Positions 1 to 10,414 of a stretch of DNA of 64,000 nucleotides are shown here, piece after piece (within the stretch, counting starts at the first letter, position 1; every line of letters begins with the position of its first letter). Below the pieces are notes generated by a model, which made no database searches, was not told the origin of the DNA, and saw only the letters and a list, made by a program, of their open reading frames with translations. The position numbers were made by a program, and so were the translations under genes. Origin of the DNA: Caldilineae bacterium (lineage in GTDB: Bacteria > Chloroflexota > Anaerolineae > JAAEKA01); the NCBI GenBank assembly GCA_020634555.1, contig JACKBK010000004.1, positions 1 through 64,000 on the forward strand, in the 5' to 3' direction.

Positions 1-26
1 GCTAGAAGCTGAACAAGTGGAAAGAT

Positions 27-65
27 AAAGCGAGGCACGCCAGTTTTTTCGGCATGCCTCGCTTT
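27..65. terminator. Hairpin terminator downstream of the metalloprotease gene
   Basis: AAAGCGAGGCACGCC pairs with GGCATGCCTCGCTTT with one wobble across a T-rich loop. It lies about 80 nt past the stop of the minus-strand metalloprotease gene and could end transcription from either side. Confidence 0.6.
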
Positions 66-143
66 GTCTTTCTGCAAGGTGAATATTGCGAAACTGTCAG
101 CCTGCTGCCTTTGCCTTCGACAGATCCCTCTTGTGCTTCCCAG

Positions 144-2240
144 CTACTGCTGCGTAATCGAGTATTGGTATTGCGCCTTCTCCGTCGTCACCGGGGCCAT
201 GGCGCTGATGGCGAGGATGGCGGTTTTGCCGCGGCCCAGATTGTCCACGTTCCAGCTTCCCTGGCCGTTGCCGTCCACTTCCAACTGGGTGATCACCGGG
301 TCGGCGCCGCTTTCCATCTCGATCAATTGCACCAGCCAGCGCTGGCGGATGGTGTTGTCGGTGCGTATCCAGCCCTCGCTGACCCACTCGCCGTCGCTCT
401 CGGCGTCGTCCGTGTAGCCGATCTCGGGGATGCTGATGTCGTCCACGAAGAAGCCGGGGTAGTTGACCGCGTCGTCGGTGATGTACTGGAAGCGCACCAG
501 CACGTCGGCGTTTCCGGCGAAGGGCGTCAGGTCGGCCGTCTGTTCGATCCACTGGGCGTTGCATTCATCGCCCGCCTCCTGGCTGCTAGGGTCGCCCGAA
601 CAGCCGGTCAGCGCCGGGCCGAAGCTGTTGCCGTTGGGGTTGTCCTCGGTGGTGTCCTGGGTCGCCAGCGGTGTCCATGTCTCGCCGCCGTCGGTCGAGG
701 CCATCACGTAGCCGTAGTCCCAGTCGTCCTCGATGTCGAACCAGGTCCAGAAGTTCAGCGTCGCGCTGTCCACGCCGCTCAGGTCGAAGGCGCGCGTCAG
801 GCGGGCGTCGGAGTCGTCGACGCGGTTGGCCCACCACATGTCCTCGCCGCTGTGGGCGCTGGTGTTGGCCAGGCTGGCCGTCGTCGCGCCCTGGAAATCG
901 ATGCGCACATCGCCGCTGCCGCTCAGCTCGATGTAGTCGGCGGCGTACTGCGACACGTCCGTCTCCCGCTGGACCGGATAGCGGCGGTGGGTTACGTCGA
1001 GCGCCATCGGCTGCAGATCATCGCGCTCGTAGCCGTAGCGGCCGTCGCCGAAGTCCGGGTCGTCCAGCAGGTTGGCGACCACCCAGTCGGCGAACACGTC
1101 GTCGAAGGTCACGCCGGTGTTGTCCTTGGCCAGCGCCTCGTTGAAGCCATCGATGCCGTTGGCGTCCGACGCCACCGCGTCCTGCGTCAACTGGTTGCCA
1201 AAGCGCTGCAGGAAATAGGACATGAAGAGGTAAGCGTTGCCGTAGTGCTCGGTGCGGCCGTTGGGGTCGTCGCTCCATGCGTTCAACTGGGTGTCCGGCC
1301 GGTCGCTGAAGGCGTAGTCCGCGCCGCCGCGGTCGTAGCCGTTCAACTCCGAGGCCAGCTCGCTCATGCCCTCGTTGACCCAACTCGACTCGTTCTTGTC
1401 CTGGTACCAGTGGATCATGTGCTGGAATTCGTGGGCCAGCACACCGTTGTAGAACTCGGTGTTGGGCTTGGTGTTGTCGATATTGATGTAGAACATCTCC
1501 CGCTCGTTGGAGAAGGGCTGGGCGAGGTTGCTGACCTCGTCTGCGCCGCTGAAATAGCCGGCGATGCGGTCACCCAACTGCTCCGAATGCAGGATGTGCA
1601 GCCGCGGGTCGTTGTCCACGCCGGGATTCCACTCGCTGCCGAAGAAGTTGCGGTCGGTGGGGTAGGTCTGCTCGGCGAACTTGTCGGCCGCGTCCTTCAG
1701 GTCATCGGGGTCGTAGTTTGCGCCGTCCTCGACCCACATGTACAACACGTCATTGACATAAGCCAAGCGAGCGTCGATCTGAAAGTGCTCGCCGGTGTCG
1801 TCGTTGTTGATCCAGAACTTTTGTTGCTCGTTCAGTTGGTAGGTGGGCGTGGTGTCGTTGACGACCTCCGGGATCGGTCCCGTGCCGCGCAGCTCCTCCG
1901 ACAGGACGCGCAGATTTCTGGCCGGAACAACGGCTTCCTGCAGTTGCATCTCGGTGAGGAACTCCTCAGCCGCAGGTGTAGGCGCGGCCGAGCTCTGGCC
2001 GGCCGGCTGGGTGGGGCGCGGCGTGGCACTCGGCCGGGCCGGCTGGGTTGAGGGGCTAGCCGGCACAACTTCTACCGTCACCGCGTCGAGAGGGGCCGGC
2101 CCCGCGCTGCTGTTGGATGAGGCCAGCAGGCCAAAGCCGATGCCACCGGCGCCGAGCATGAAAAGGCAGCAGCAGCAGAGGATGATGGCCGCCCCGGCGA
2201 TGACCCACAGTAGCGTGTTGTTGTTTTGTTTGTTGTTCAA
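144..2240 (-). CDS. Membrane-anchored zinc metalloprotease, immune-inhibitor-A-like
   Basis: Protein of 698 residues. A hydrophobic N-terminal segment (about residues 9-40, with four consecutive Cys at 22-25) should act as signal anchor. A Ser/Thr/Pro/Ala-rich linker follows (about 60-92). The catalytic region carries HEFQH at 270-274, an HExxH zinc site, followed by WVNEGMSE near 287-294, whose Glu may be the third ligand. The C-terminal half has VDD-type beta-sandwich repeats and a segment (VRFQY..VDDISIP) typical of the region after the catalytic domain in immune inhibitor A/M6-like proteases. Inferred role: secreted or surface protein degradation. The peptidase family is assigned from motif spacing only, so M6 versus a related HExxH family remains open. 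It stands alone and has a terminator downstream. Confidence 0.75.
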   Translation of the reverse strand: MNNKQNNNTLLWVIAGAAIILCCCCLFMLGAGGIGFGLLASSNSSAGPAPLDAVTVEVVPASPSTQPARPSATPRPTQPAGQSSAAPTPAAEEFLTEMQLQEAVVPARNLRVLSEELRGTGPIPEVVNDTTPTYQLNEQQKFWINNDDTGEHFQIDARLAYVNDVLYMWVEDGANYDPDDLKDAADKFAEQTYPTDRNFFGSEWNPGVDNDPRLHILHSEQLGDRIAGYFSGADEVSNLAQPFSNEREMFYINIDNTKPNTEFYNGVLAHEFQHMIHWYQDKNESSWVNEGMSELASELNGYDRGGADYAFSDRPDTQLNAWSDDPNGRTEHYGNAYLFMSYFLQRFGNQLTQDAVASDANGIDGFNEALAKDNTGVTFDDVFADWVVANLLDDPDFGDGRYGYERDDLQPMALDVTHRRYPVQRETDVSQYAADYIELSGSGDVRIDFQGATTASLANTSAHSGEDMWWANRVDDSDARLTRAFDLSGVDSATLNFWTWFDIEDDWDYGYVMASTDGGETWTPLATQDTTEDNPNGNSFGPALTGCSGDPSSQEAGDECNAQWIEQTADLTPFAGNADVLVRFQYITDDAVNYPGFFVDDISIPEIGYTDDAESDGEWVSEGWIRTDNTIRQRWLVQLIEMESGADPVITQLEVDGNGQGSWNVDNLGRGKTAILAISAMAPVTTEKAQYQYSITQQ

Positions 2241-2345
2241 AGTTACTTCTCCAGCGCTGCGTGCGTGCCAGGCCGCAGCTTCATGATACGTTGTGGTTTT
2301 TCAGACCCGCCAATTATACGCCAAAGCCAGAATACGGGAAAGCGA

Positions 2346-3095
2346 TCAGCCGCCGTAGGTCACCGACACGGTACACTGGCCGAAATTGCCGGTGGCATCG
2401 ACTGTCACCAGCCGTATCTGGTATGCGCCTGGCGGCAGCCCCGATGGATCCCAGGTTCCCAACGGACCGTTGAGGACCGGATTGTCCCGTCGCAGATAGA
2501 AGCTGAAATCACCGGCCGCGCCGGCCGGCTTGAACTCGATCTTGTAATACTGAAAACTGCCGGTCTGGGCGGTGCCGATTACCTGCACGGGGCCGTTGAT
2601 CTGTTGATTGGCGCCCGGCTCCAGGATGATCGCGCGCGCATCCGGGCAATTAGGAGCTACCACCGCGGGCGCAGCCGGCGTTGGCGTCGGCAACACCTCT
2701 GTCTCCACAGGCCGTGGCGTGGCGCGCGGCCGCGGCGTTGGTGTGATCGTCGGCGTCTCGGTGACTGTCGGCGTCGCTTCCGGCGTCGGCGTCGGCGTGT
2801 CGATCAGGAACACCGGCGTCGGCGTCGGATCGGCCTCGGCGATGATCGGCTCGACGGCGGTCGTCAGATAGGTGCTGACGAAGTAGGTCGCGCCCATGAT
2901 GAAAACCAGCAGCAACGCCCAGCGAAACGCGCTGTGGGTGCGGTTGGTCGCGGTCTCCCGCTCCAGCGAGAAGGCTGCCTGCCGGCGCTCCCGGCGGGCA
3001 TGGAAGGCGACTCGCAGCAGATAGAGCGCGCCCAGCGCACAAAGCGCGTAGATGTAGGGCGCATACCTGCTGAGGATCTGTACTAAAACAGCCAT
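2346..3095 (-). CDS. Two-TM protein with Pro/Thr linker and extracytoplasmic beta domain
   Basis: Protein of 249 residues with two predicted membrane helices (about 10-30 and 58-80) separated by a basic, Arg-rich cytoplasmic loop. A long TPTPT-style linker (about 88-145) leads to a C-terminal beta-rich domain (about 150-249) that has a Cys near each end and the pattern IxxPGxNQxIxGPVxVxGTA, seen in small Ig-like modules. Such anchor-linker-domain proteins are common in Chloroflexota, but the function is unknown. There is no obvious operon partner: the minus-strand gene upstream (purine nucleoside phosphorylase) is separated from it by a terminator-like hairpin. Confidence 0.6.
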   Translation of the reverse strand: MAVLVQILSRYAPYIYALCALGALYLLRVAFHARRERRQAAFSLERETATNRTHSAFRWALLLVFIMGATYFVSTYLTTAVEPIIAEADPTPTPVFLIDTPTPTPEATPTVTETPTITPTPRPRATPRPVETEVLPTPTPAAPAVVAPNCPDARAIILEPGANQQINGPVQVIGTAQTGSFQYYKIEFKPAGAAGDFSFYLRRDNPVLNGPLGTWDPSGLPPGAYQIRLVTVDATGNFGQCTVSVTYGG

Positions 3096-3125
3096 GAAGG
3101 ACTGTGTTTCTCCTATTGCGAAACA

Positions 3126-3151
3126 AATGCCCGAGCGGTGCGCCGGGCATT
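3126..3151 (-). terminator. Terminator of the xerD-PNP pair
   Basis: On the minus strand AATGCCCG and CGGGCATT form an 8-bp stem followed by TTGTTTC. It lies about 105 nt after the phosphorylase stop codon and ahead of the next minus-strand gene. Confidence 0.55.
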
Positions 3152-3256
3152 GCCAGAATGTCTTTCTGTAAGGCTGCCGCAGCCGGCCTCTGTTCCGGCT
3201 TACGATGCAGCACGTTCAGCGTACTGATTATAGCACGTTTGCGTGCAGATGGAAGT

Positions 3257-4099
3257 TCAGAGGCTTGCCAACACGCCTCGCACCAGACTCGTCATCCGCG
3301 GCGCCAGCAGCGCGCCGGCCTCCAGGACTTCCTCGTGGCTTGCCTCTCCCTGGCCATCGATGACGTCGATGGCGACGTTGCTGATGCCGGAGACGCCCAT
3401 GACTCGCATCCCGCCGTGGCGGGCGACGATGGCTTCCGGCACGGTAGACATGCCGACTGCGTCGCCGCCGATCATGCGCAGAAAGCGCACGTCAGCCGGC
3501 GTCTCGAAGGTTGGCCCGGCCAGTCCCACATAGACGCCCTGGTGCAGCGGGAGTTCCTGTTCCGCGGCTACTGCCATTGCCAGCTCGCGCAGCTGCCGGT
3601 CGTAGGTCTTCGACATGTCGAGAAAGCGGGGGCCGAGGGTGGGATCGTTGGGGCCGCGCAGCGGGTTTTCGCCGGCCATGCCCACAAGGTTGATGTGGTC
3701 GGTGAGGAGCATCAGGTCGCCGGTGCGGAACTGCTTGTTCAGCCCGCCGGCCGCGTTGGTCAGTATCAATGTCTCCACGCCCAACTGCCGAAAGACGCGT
3801 ATCGGCATGGTGACTTGTTGCATGGAGTAGCCCTCGTAGTAGTGAGCGCGGCCTTGCATGACGATAACGGGGTGGCCTTCCAGCCGTCCAATCACCAGCC
3901 GTCCCTGGTGGCCGGGGATGGTGGAGACGGGAAAATGGGGAATGTCCGCGTAGGGTACGGAGACCGCGTCCTCGACCTGTTCGGCCACCGGGTTCAGGCC
4001 TGATCCGAGAACCAGCGCGATCTGTGGTTGCAGTGTGGTGAAGCCACGGACGGCGGCCGCGGCTTCCTGGAAATGTTGGCGGGTGGGAACGAAAGTCAC
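3257..4099 (-). CDS. punA: Purine nucleoside phosphorylase, trimeric class
   Basis: Cleaves inosine or guanosine with phosphate to free base plus ribose-1-phosphate in purine salvage. The 280-residue product has the family signatures: LVLGSGLN near the N terminus (phosphate loop), MQGRAHYYEGYS, ILTNAAGG, GPTFETPADVRFLR and GISNVAID with the base-binding Asn. Length fits the 270-290 residue trimeric PNP I class. The start chosen is a GTG at 4097-4099 whose first base is the last base of the xerD stop (TAGTG), so the two genes are translationally coupled. A longer frame runs upstream through xerD but adds residues foreign to the family. Confidence 0.9.
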   Translation of the reverse strand: MTFVPTRQHFQEAAAAVRGFTTLQPQIALVLGSGLNPVAEQVEDAVSVPYADIPHFPVSTIPGHQGRLVIGRLEGHPVIVMQGRAHYYEGYSMQQVTMPIRVFRQLGVETLILTNAAGGLNKQFRTGDLMLLTDHINLVGMAGENPLRGPNDPTLGPRFLDMSKTYDRQLRELAMAVAAEQELPLHQGVYVGLAGPTFETPADVRFLRMIGGDAVGMSTVPEAIVARHGGMRVMGVSGISNVAIDVIDGQGEASHEEVLEAGALLAPRMTSLVRGVLASL

Positions 4100-5010
4100 T
4101 AGGCCCTCGGATGTGCGTCGTTGTAGGCCTCGCGCAGGTGGTCCTGGGTGACCTGGGTGTAGACCTGGGTGGTGGAGATGTTGGCATGGCCCAGCAGCTT
4201 CTGCACGTCGCGCAGCGGTGCGCCGCCGTGCAGCATATGGGTGGCGAAGGAGTGGCGCAACGTATGCGGCGTCACGTCCCCCTCGATACCGACCACATCC
4301 ACGTATTGCTTGATGATCAGCCATAACCCCTGGCGGGTGAGGCGGTGGCCGCGATGGTTCAGGAACAGCGCGTCTTCCTCGCTGGCCGGCTTGAATTTCG
4401 GGCGGCCGTTTTCCACGTAGTTTTTGAGGCAGAGCATCGCGTGGTCGTAGACCGGCACGATCCGCTCCCGGTCCCCCTTGCCCTGGCAGTGAATTGTGTC
4501 CCGCTCGAAATCAACATCTTTGACGTTCAGCGAGACCATCTCGGAGACGCGCAGTCCGGTGGCGTAGAGTGTTTCCAGCAGGGCGGTGTCGCGCAGCCCT
4601 TTGGGCGTGTCGGACTTGGTGGGTTCGGCCAACAGCCGCTCTACGTCGTCGATGGAGATCGCCTTGGGCAGGTTTTTCTTGACCTTGGGCGATTCCAGTT
4701 TTCGAGTTGGGTCCTCCAGGATGACCCTTTCGTCTTTGAGAAAGTGGAAGAAGGACTTGGTGGCGGCAACCTTGCGCGCGATTGTGGACGACGCATAGCC
4801 GCGTTCTTTCATGGCCAGCATGTAGTCCACAATGTGATTCTTGTTGATCTCGCCCCAGTCGGCGGGCGGTTTGTTTCTTTTGGGCGTGGAATAGTCAGCC
4901 AGGAACTCGACGAACTGGCCGAGATCGTTGCTGTACGCGGCCAGCGTGTTTTTTGAGCTTCCCTTTTCGGTGACAATGTAGTCCAGGAACTCATCGATCT
5001 GCTCTTGCAT
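4099..5010 (-). CDS. xerD: Tyrosine recombinase XerC/XerD
   Basis: Site-specific recombinase of the phage-integrase family, likely resolving chromosome dimers at dif. The 303-residue product has an N-terminal SAM-like core-binding domain (1-105) and the catalytic set Arg154, Lys178, His249, Arg252, His275 and nucleophile Tyr284. The start ATG at 5008-5010 is preceded by GAGGAG at suitable spacing; an in-frame extension upstream is unlike the family. There is no sign of an adjacent mobile element, so a housekeeping Xer role is more likely than an integrase. XerC cannot be excluded from XerD by sequence alone. Confidence 0.88.
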   Translation of the reverse strand: MQEQIDEFLDYIVTEKGSSKNTLAAYSNDLGQFVEFLADYSTPKRNKPPADWGEINKNHIVDYMLAMKERGYASSTIARKVAATKSFFHFLKDERVILEDPTRKLESPKVKKNLPKAISIDDVERLLAEPTKSDTPKGLRDTALLETLYATGLRVSEMVSLNVKDVDFERDTIHCQGKGDRERIVPVYDHAMLCLKNYVENGRPKFKPASEEDALFLNHRGHRLTRQGLWLIIKQYVDVVGIEGDVTPHTLRHSFATHMLHGGAPLRDVQKLLGHANISTTQVYTQVTQDHLREAYNDAHPRA

Positions 5011-5114
5011 TGCAGAACTCCTCGCGGGGACAAATCTGGCCTGAGCAACGTGCGATGGTAGTGGGTACAGTGTCAAGAGGGTCAACAAGCCAGGTGTTAT
5101 GGTAATCTTCTGCT

Positions 5115-5142
5115 ATTGTACCACGGCTTTCCATAATGCCAA
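5115..5142 (-). promoter_or_regulatory. Predicted sigma-70 promoter of xerD
   Basis: TTGGCA and TACAAT (minus strand) are separated by 16 nt. The predicted start lies about 98 nt upstream of the xerD ATG. Confidence 0.5.
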
Positions 5143-5487
5143 AGCCGGGCGCGCACGTAGTTGTCGTTGGAGAGTCTGCTTGGCGGGTGTGTTCAAAACG
5201 GGTTGAACCGATGAGACTTTGGCAGTCGCCGCGCCGCGCGGGCGAACGCAATCTGTCGTCACGTACCTCGAATAGCTTCAACCCGCGCAACTGCTCAGCC
5301 CTCACTGCTGCGTCACGCCCGCGGGGCCCATGCGCTTCACTCCTGGGCGCAAGCAGGACAGGAGTCCAGGACTTGTGAAGACTGGATTCCCGCCTCCGCA
5401 GGAATGACGGGTGAGTAGTCACCAACCGGCGTCTTCCGAAGTCGCGGATGCCACCTTATCTTGAATGCGCCCCTGCTTCGAGCCAAG
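5143..5487. other. Intergenic interval between phnE end and xerD promoter
   Basis: No convincing gene. Open frames here lack ribosome sites and recognisable domains. The only structured content seen is the REP-like repeat at 5375-5408. Confidence 0.5.
5375..5408 (-). repeat. Dispersed 34-bp REP-like repeat, copy A
   Basis: The minus strand reads GTCATTCC...GGCGGGAATCCAGTCTTCAC and matches 31 of 34 bases of a copy at 33777-33810. It contains the imperfect palindrome ATTCC-GGAAT around GCGGG. It sits in the otherwise empty interval between xerD and phnE. Confidence 0.7.
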
Positions 5488-6657
5488 CTAGATCAGCCGC
5501 TCGCGGATGATCGCGCTGGAATAGTCCATGATCGACACCACGATGGCAATCGCCCAGACAGCCACTGCGGCCTTCTCATATTGCAACAGGTTGATCCACT
5601 GGATCAGCACGAAGCCGATACCGCCGCCGCCCACCAGACCGATCACCGTACTCATGCGAACGTTGATGTCCCAGCGATAGAGTGTAAACGCGATGAAGGG
5701 CGCCACGATCTGCGGCACCACACCATAGATGATGCGCTGGCCGCCGCTGGCGCCGGTGGCGGTGATCGCCTCCAGCGGTCCGTTTTCGATGCCCTCGATC
5801 TGTTCCGAGTACAGCTTGCCTAAAGCGGCTACGGAGTGGACCGTCAATGCCAGCACGCCGGCAAACGGCCCGATGCCCACCCACACAGCGAAAATGATGG
5901 CCCAGATCAGCGGCTCGATGGCCCGGGTCAGGTTCATGATAAAGCGGACGATGTAGTAGATGACCGTTCCGAAGCGTGAACGGGTCATCAGGTTGCGGGC
6001 GCCCAGAAAACTGAACGGGATCGCGAAGACGATAGCGAAGATCGTTGCCATCAGGGCCAGCAGCACCGTCTGGATCATCAAGCCGACTACCACCTTGGTC
6101 GTTTCAGAGATCTGAAGTGGCCCGGACTCGATCTCGTATTCCGACGTCAGCCGGTGCGCGAGTCCCTCTGACTTGTAGGTGAAGTCAGCAGGAATGGTGA
6201 GTTCGGTCGTGAACTCGCCATCCACATCTGTCAGCACCACAGCCAGTCGGTCGCGGCGCGGGTTGTCCACCGCTGCCAGGCTGAGAATTACCTGGGTGCG
6301 CGGTGGATAGTTCAGGCCATGGACGGTGATCGTCTCGCCGCGGCTCGCGCATGTGCTGCTGAGCTCCATATATCCGTCCGGGTTGGGCTTTGTCTGCGGG
6401 GGTGGATTGTCGGTGCAGGGGATCTGGACAAGCGATGTGCTGGTGTAGTCCGTGGTTTCCCTGGTGACAAACTCAGGATGCAACAGCGAGTTAAGCAAGG
6501 GCTGCACATCGTCGAAACCGGTGATGAGATCTTTGAAGTTGATCTCTGTTACCTGCCAGCCGATCGCAAAAATGGCGACGCCGCCGATGATCAGCAGCCA
6601 GCGCAGCAGGGTATGTGCAAAGGAACGGCGGGGCCGGTTTTTCTCGTAGAGGCTCAT
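5488..6657 (-). CDS. phnE: Phosphonate/phosphate-type ABC transporter permease PhnE with inserted domain
   Basis: Inner-membrane subunit of a PhnCDE-type importer. Of 389 residues, TM1 is at about 17-35 and the conserved PhnE core fills about 188-389, ending in the family's EAITATGASGGQRIIYGVVPQI coupling helix region and MSTVIGLVGGGGIG. The family is usually 260-290 residues. The excess is an extracytoplasmic stretch (about 70-182) between TM1 and TM2 with two Cys (81, 103) and the beta-sandwich-like patterns ETITVHGLNYPP and DVDGEFTTELTIP. The ATG overlaps the phnC stop by 4 nt. No substrate-binding protein gene is adjacent, so the inserted domain or a distant PhnD must supply substrate capture. 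Confidence 0.88.
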   Translation of the reverse strand: MSLYEKNRPRRSFAHTLLRWLLIIGGVAIFAIGWQVTEINFKDLITGFDDVQPLLNSLLHPEFVTRETTDYTSTSLVQIPCTDNPPPQTKPNPDGYMELSSTCASRGETITVHGLNYPPRTQVILSLAAVDNPRRDRLAVVLTDVDGEFTTELTIPADFTYKSEGLAHRLTSEYEIESGPLQISETTKVVVGLMIQTVLLALMATIFAIVFAIPFSFLGARNLMTRSRFGTVIYYIVRFIMNLTRAIEPLIWAIIFAVWVGIGPFAGVLALTVHSVAALGKLYSEQIEGIENGPLEAITATGASGGQRIIYGVVPQIVAPFIAFTLYRWDINVRMSTVIGLVGGGGIGFVLIQWINLLQYEKAAVAVWAIAIVVSIMDYSSAIIRERLI

Positions 6658-7412
6658 CGTATTTCCACCTCCACCGCCTCGTCACCGTAGATCTCCATGA
6701 AGCGCGCCTCGTCGATCAGGGCCGGCAAGCCATCGAACACGATCTCGCCCGCCTTGAGTGCGATGATACGGTCGCCGTACTCTCGCGCCAGGCTCAGGAA
6801 GTGCAGCGAGCAGACCACGGTGATGCCGTCCTTCTTGTTGAGGTCCTTGAGGTAGTCCATGATTGTGTGGCTCAACGCCGGATCCAGCGAGGCCACCGGC
6901 TCATCGGCCAGCATCATCTTGGGCTTCTGCATCATCGCCCGCGCGATGCCGACCCGTTGCTGCTGGCCGCCGCTAAGCGCATCGGCCCGGTTCCATGCCT
7001 TCTCCATGATGCCGACGCGCTTCAGATTGTGCATCGCCTCCTCCTTCACCTCCGCCGGCCACCAGTTGAGCAGCGCCCGCGCGCCGCCGCCATATCCCAG
7101 GTGTCCGGTGATGACGTTGGTCAGCACGTTGAGCCGCTTTACCAGATTGAAGTGTTGGAATATCATTGCGATCTCACGCCGCTGGCGCCGCAGCTCCTTG
7201 TTGGGCGCTGTGGTAAGGTTCTTGCCGTTCCAGATCACATCGCCGGAGGTTGGTTCCACCAGCCGGTTGATGCAGCGCAGCAAGGTGCTCTTGCCCGAGC
7301 CGCTGAGGCCAATGAGCACCAGGAACTGGCCGTCAGGCACCGTAAACGAGATGTTCTTGAGCGCTTCGGTGCCATCAGCATAGGTTTTACTCAAGTTGCG
7401 AATTTCAAGCAT
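6654..7412 (-). CDS. phnC: Phosphonate-type ABC transporter ATPase PhnC
   Basis: ATP-hydrolysing subunit pairing with PhnE. The 252-residue product has Walker A GLSGSGKST near 34-42, a Q-loop in IFQHFNLVKRLNVLTNVITGHLG (a PhnC hallmark), the signature LSGGQQQRVGIARA, Walker B MMLADEPVASLDP and a switch His in CSLHFLS. The start ATG at 7410-7412 has GGAG about 9 nt upstream; a 10-residue longer version starts at a less likely codon. It is transcribed away from clpB. Phosphonate, phosphite or phosphate are all possible substrates, since PhnCDE homologues differ. Confidence 0.88.
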   Translation of the reverse strand: MLEIRNLSKTYADGTEALKNISFTVPDGQFLVLIGLSGSGKSTLLRCINRLVEPTSGDVIWNGKNLTTAPNKELRRQRREIAMIFQHFNLVKRLNVLTNVITGHLGYGGGARALLNWWPAEVKEEAMHNLKRVGIMEKAWNRADALSGGQQQRVGIARAMMQKPKMMLADEPVASLDPALSHTIMDYLKDLNKKDGITVVCSLHFLSLAREYGDRIIALKAGEIVFDGLPALIDEARFMEIYGDEAVEVEIR

Positions 7413-7717
7413 CGTATAACTCCGCTTTGGAAATGAGAACAACGTTTTGGGGATGATTGGGTAAACTAGCAGCGGCGGGACGAGCCGGCAGCATCAGAGA
7501 TCATACAACCGTTTGGCGCATCGGGCAAGCCGGGATTCATACGAAACGCTAACACTGCATTAGCGCAGTTCTGATGTTCGTCCGGTATACTGTTTTTATC
7601 TGGTGGCGGATGGCAGATGGCAGATGGCGGGACCGTAGGACAATTTTCCAAATTGTCCCCAGTGCATTCCCTAGCCATCGGACCGTCACCAGCACATTTC
7701 GATTGAGGATGGCAAGC
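7413..7717. other. Divergent phnC-clpB control region
   Basis: No gene seen. It holds the inverted repeat at 7547-7565, a TATACT box and a short direct repeat of AGATGGC around 7612-7628 that looks like slippage. Confidence 0.45.
7547..7565. promoter_or_regulatory. Inverted repeat upstream of clpB, candidate operator
   Basis: CGCTAA and TTAGCG form perfect 6-bp arms around a 7-nt spacer. The repeat lies 20 bases before a -10-like TATACT (7586-7591), so it would overlap the -35 region of a clpB promoter. It resembles the ends of a CIRCE element only loosely. Confidence 0.35.
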
Positions 7718-10345
<2,628 letters not shown>

Positions 10346-10361
10346 CGCTGGGGAGTAGATT

Positions 10362-10407
10362 AAAACGGCAAACCAGGGCCGGTCAAGGTCCTCGGTTTGC
10401 CGTTTTT
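10362..10407. terminator. clpB terminator, copy 1
   Basis: AAAACGGCAAACC pairs perfectly with GGTTTGCCGTTTT and is followed by T residues, 16 nt after the clpB stop. Confidence 0.85.
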
Positions 10408-10414
10408 ATTACGT

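Noticed and set aside
54..2051. Long open frame (665 codons) opposite the metalloprotease gene
   Set aside because: Antisense shadow of a GC-rich gene: no ribosome site, no domain, and Val/Ala/Gly/Arg-biased composition. The minus-strand product has a clear signal anchor and HExxH site.
4100..4324. Longer N terminus for the purine nucleoside phosphorylase
   Set aside because: The extra residues overlap xerD coding sequence in another frame and do not resemble the family; the GTG overlapping the xerD stop is preferred.
7612..7628. AGATGGC tandem repeat as a regulatory iteron
   Set aside because: Only about two and a half copies in a non-conserved leader; slippage is a simpler explanation.
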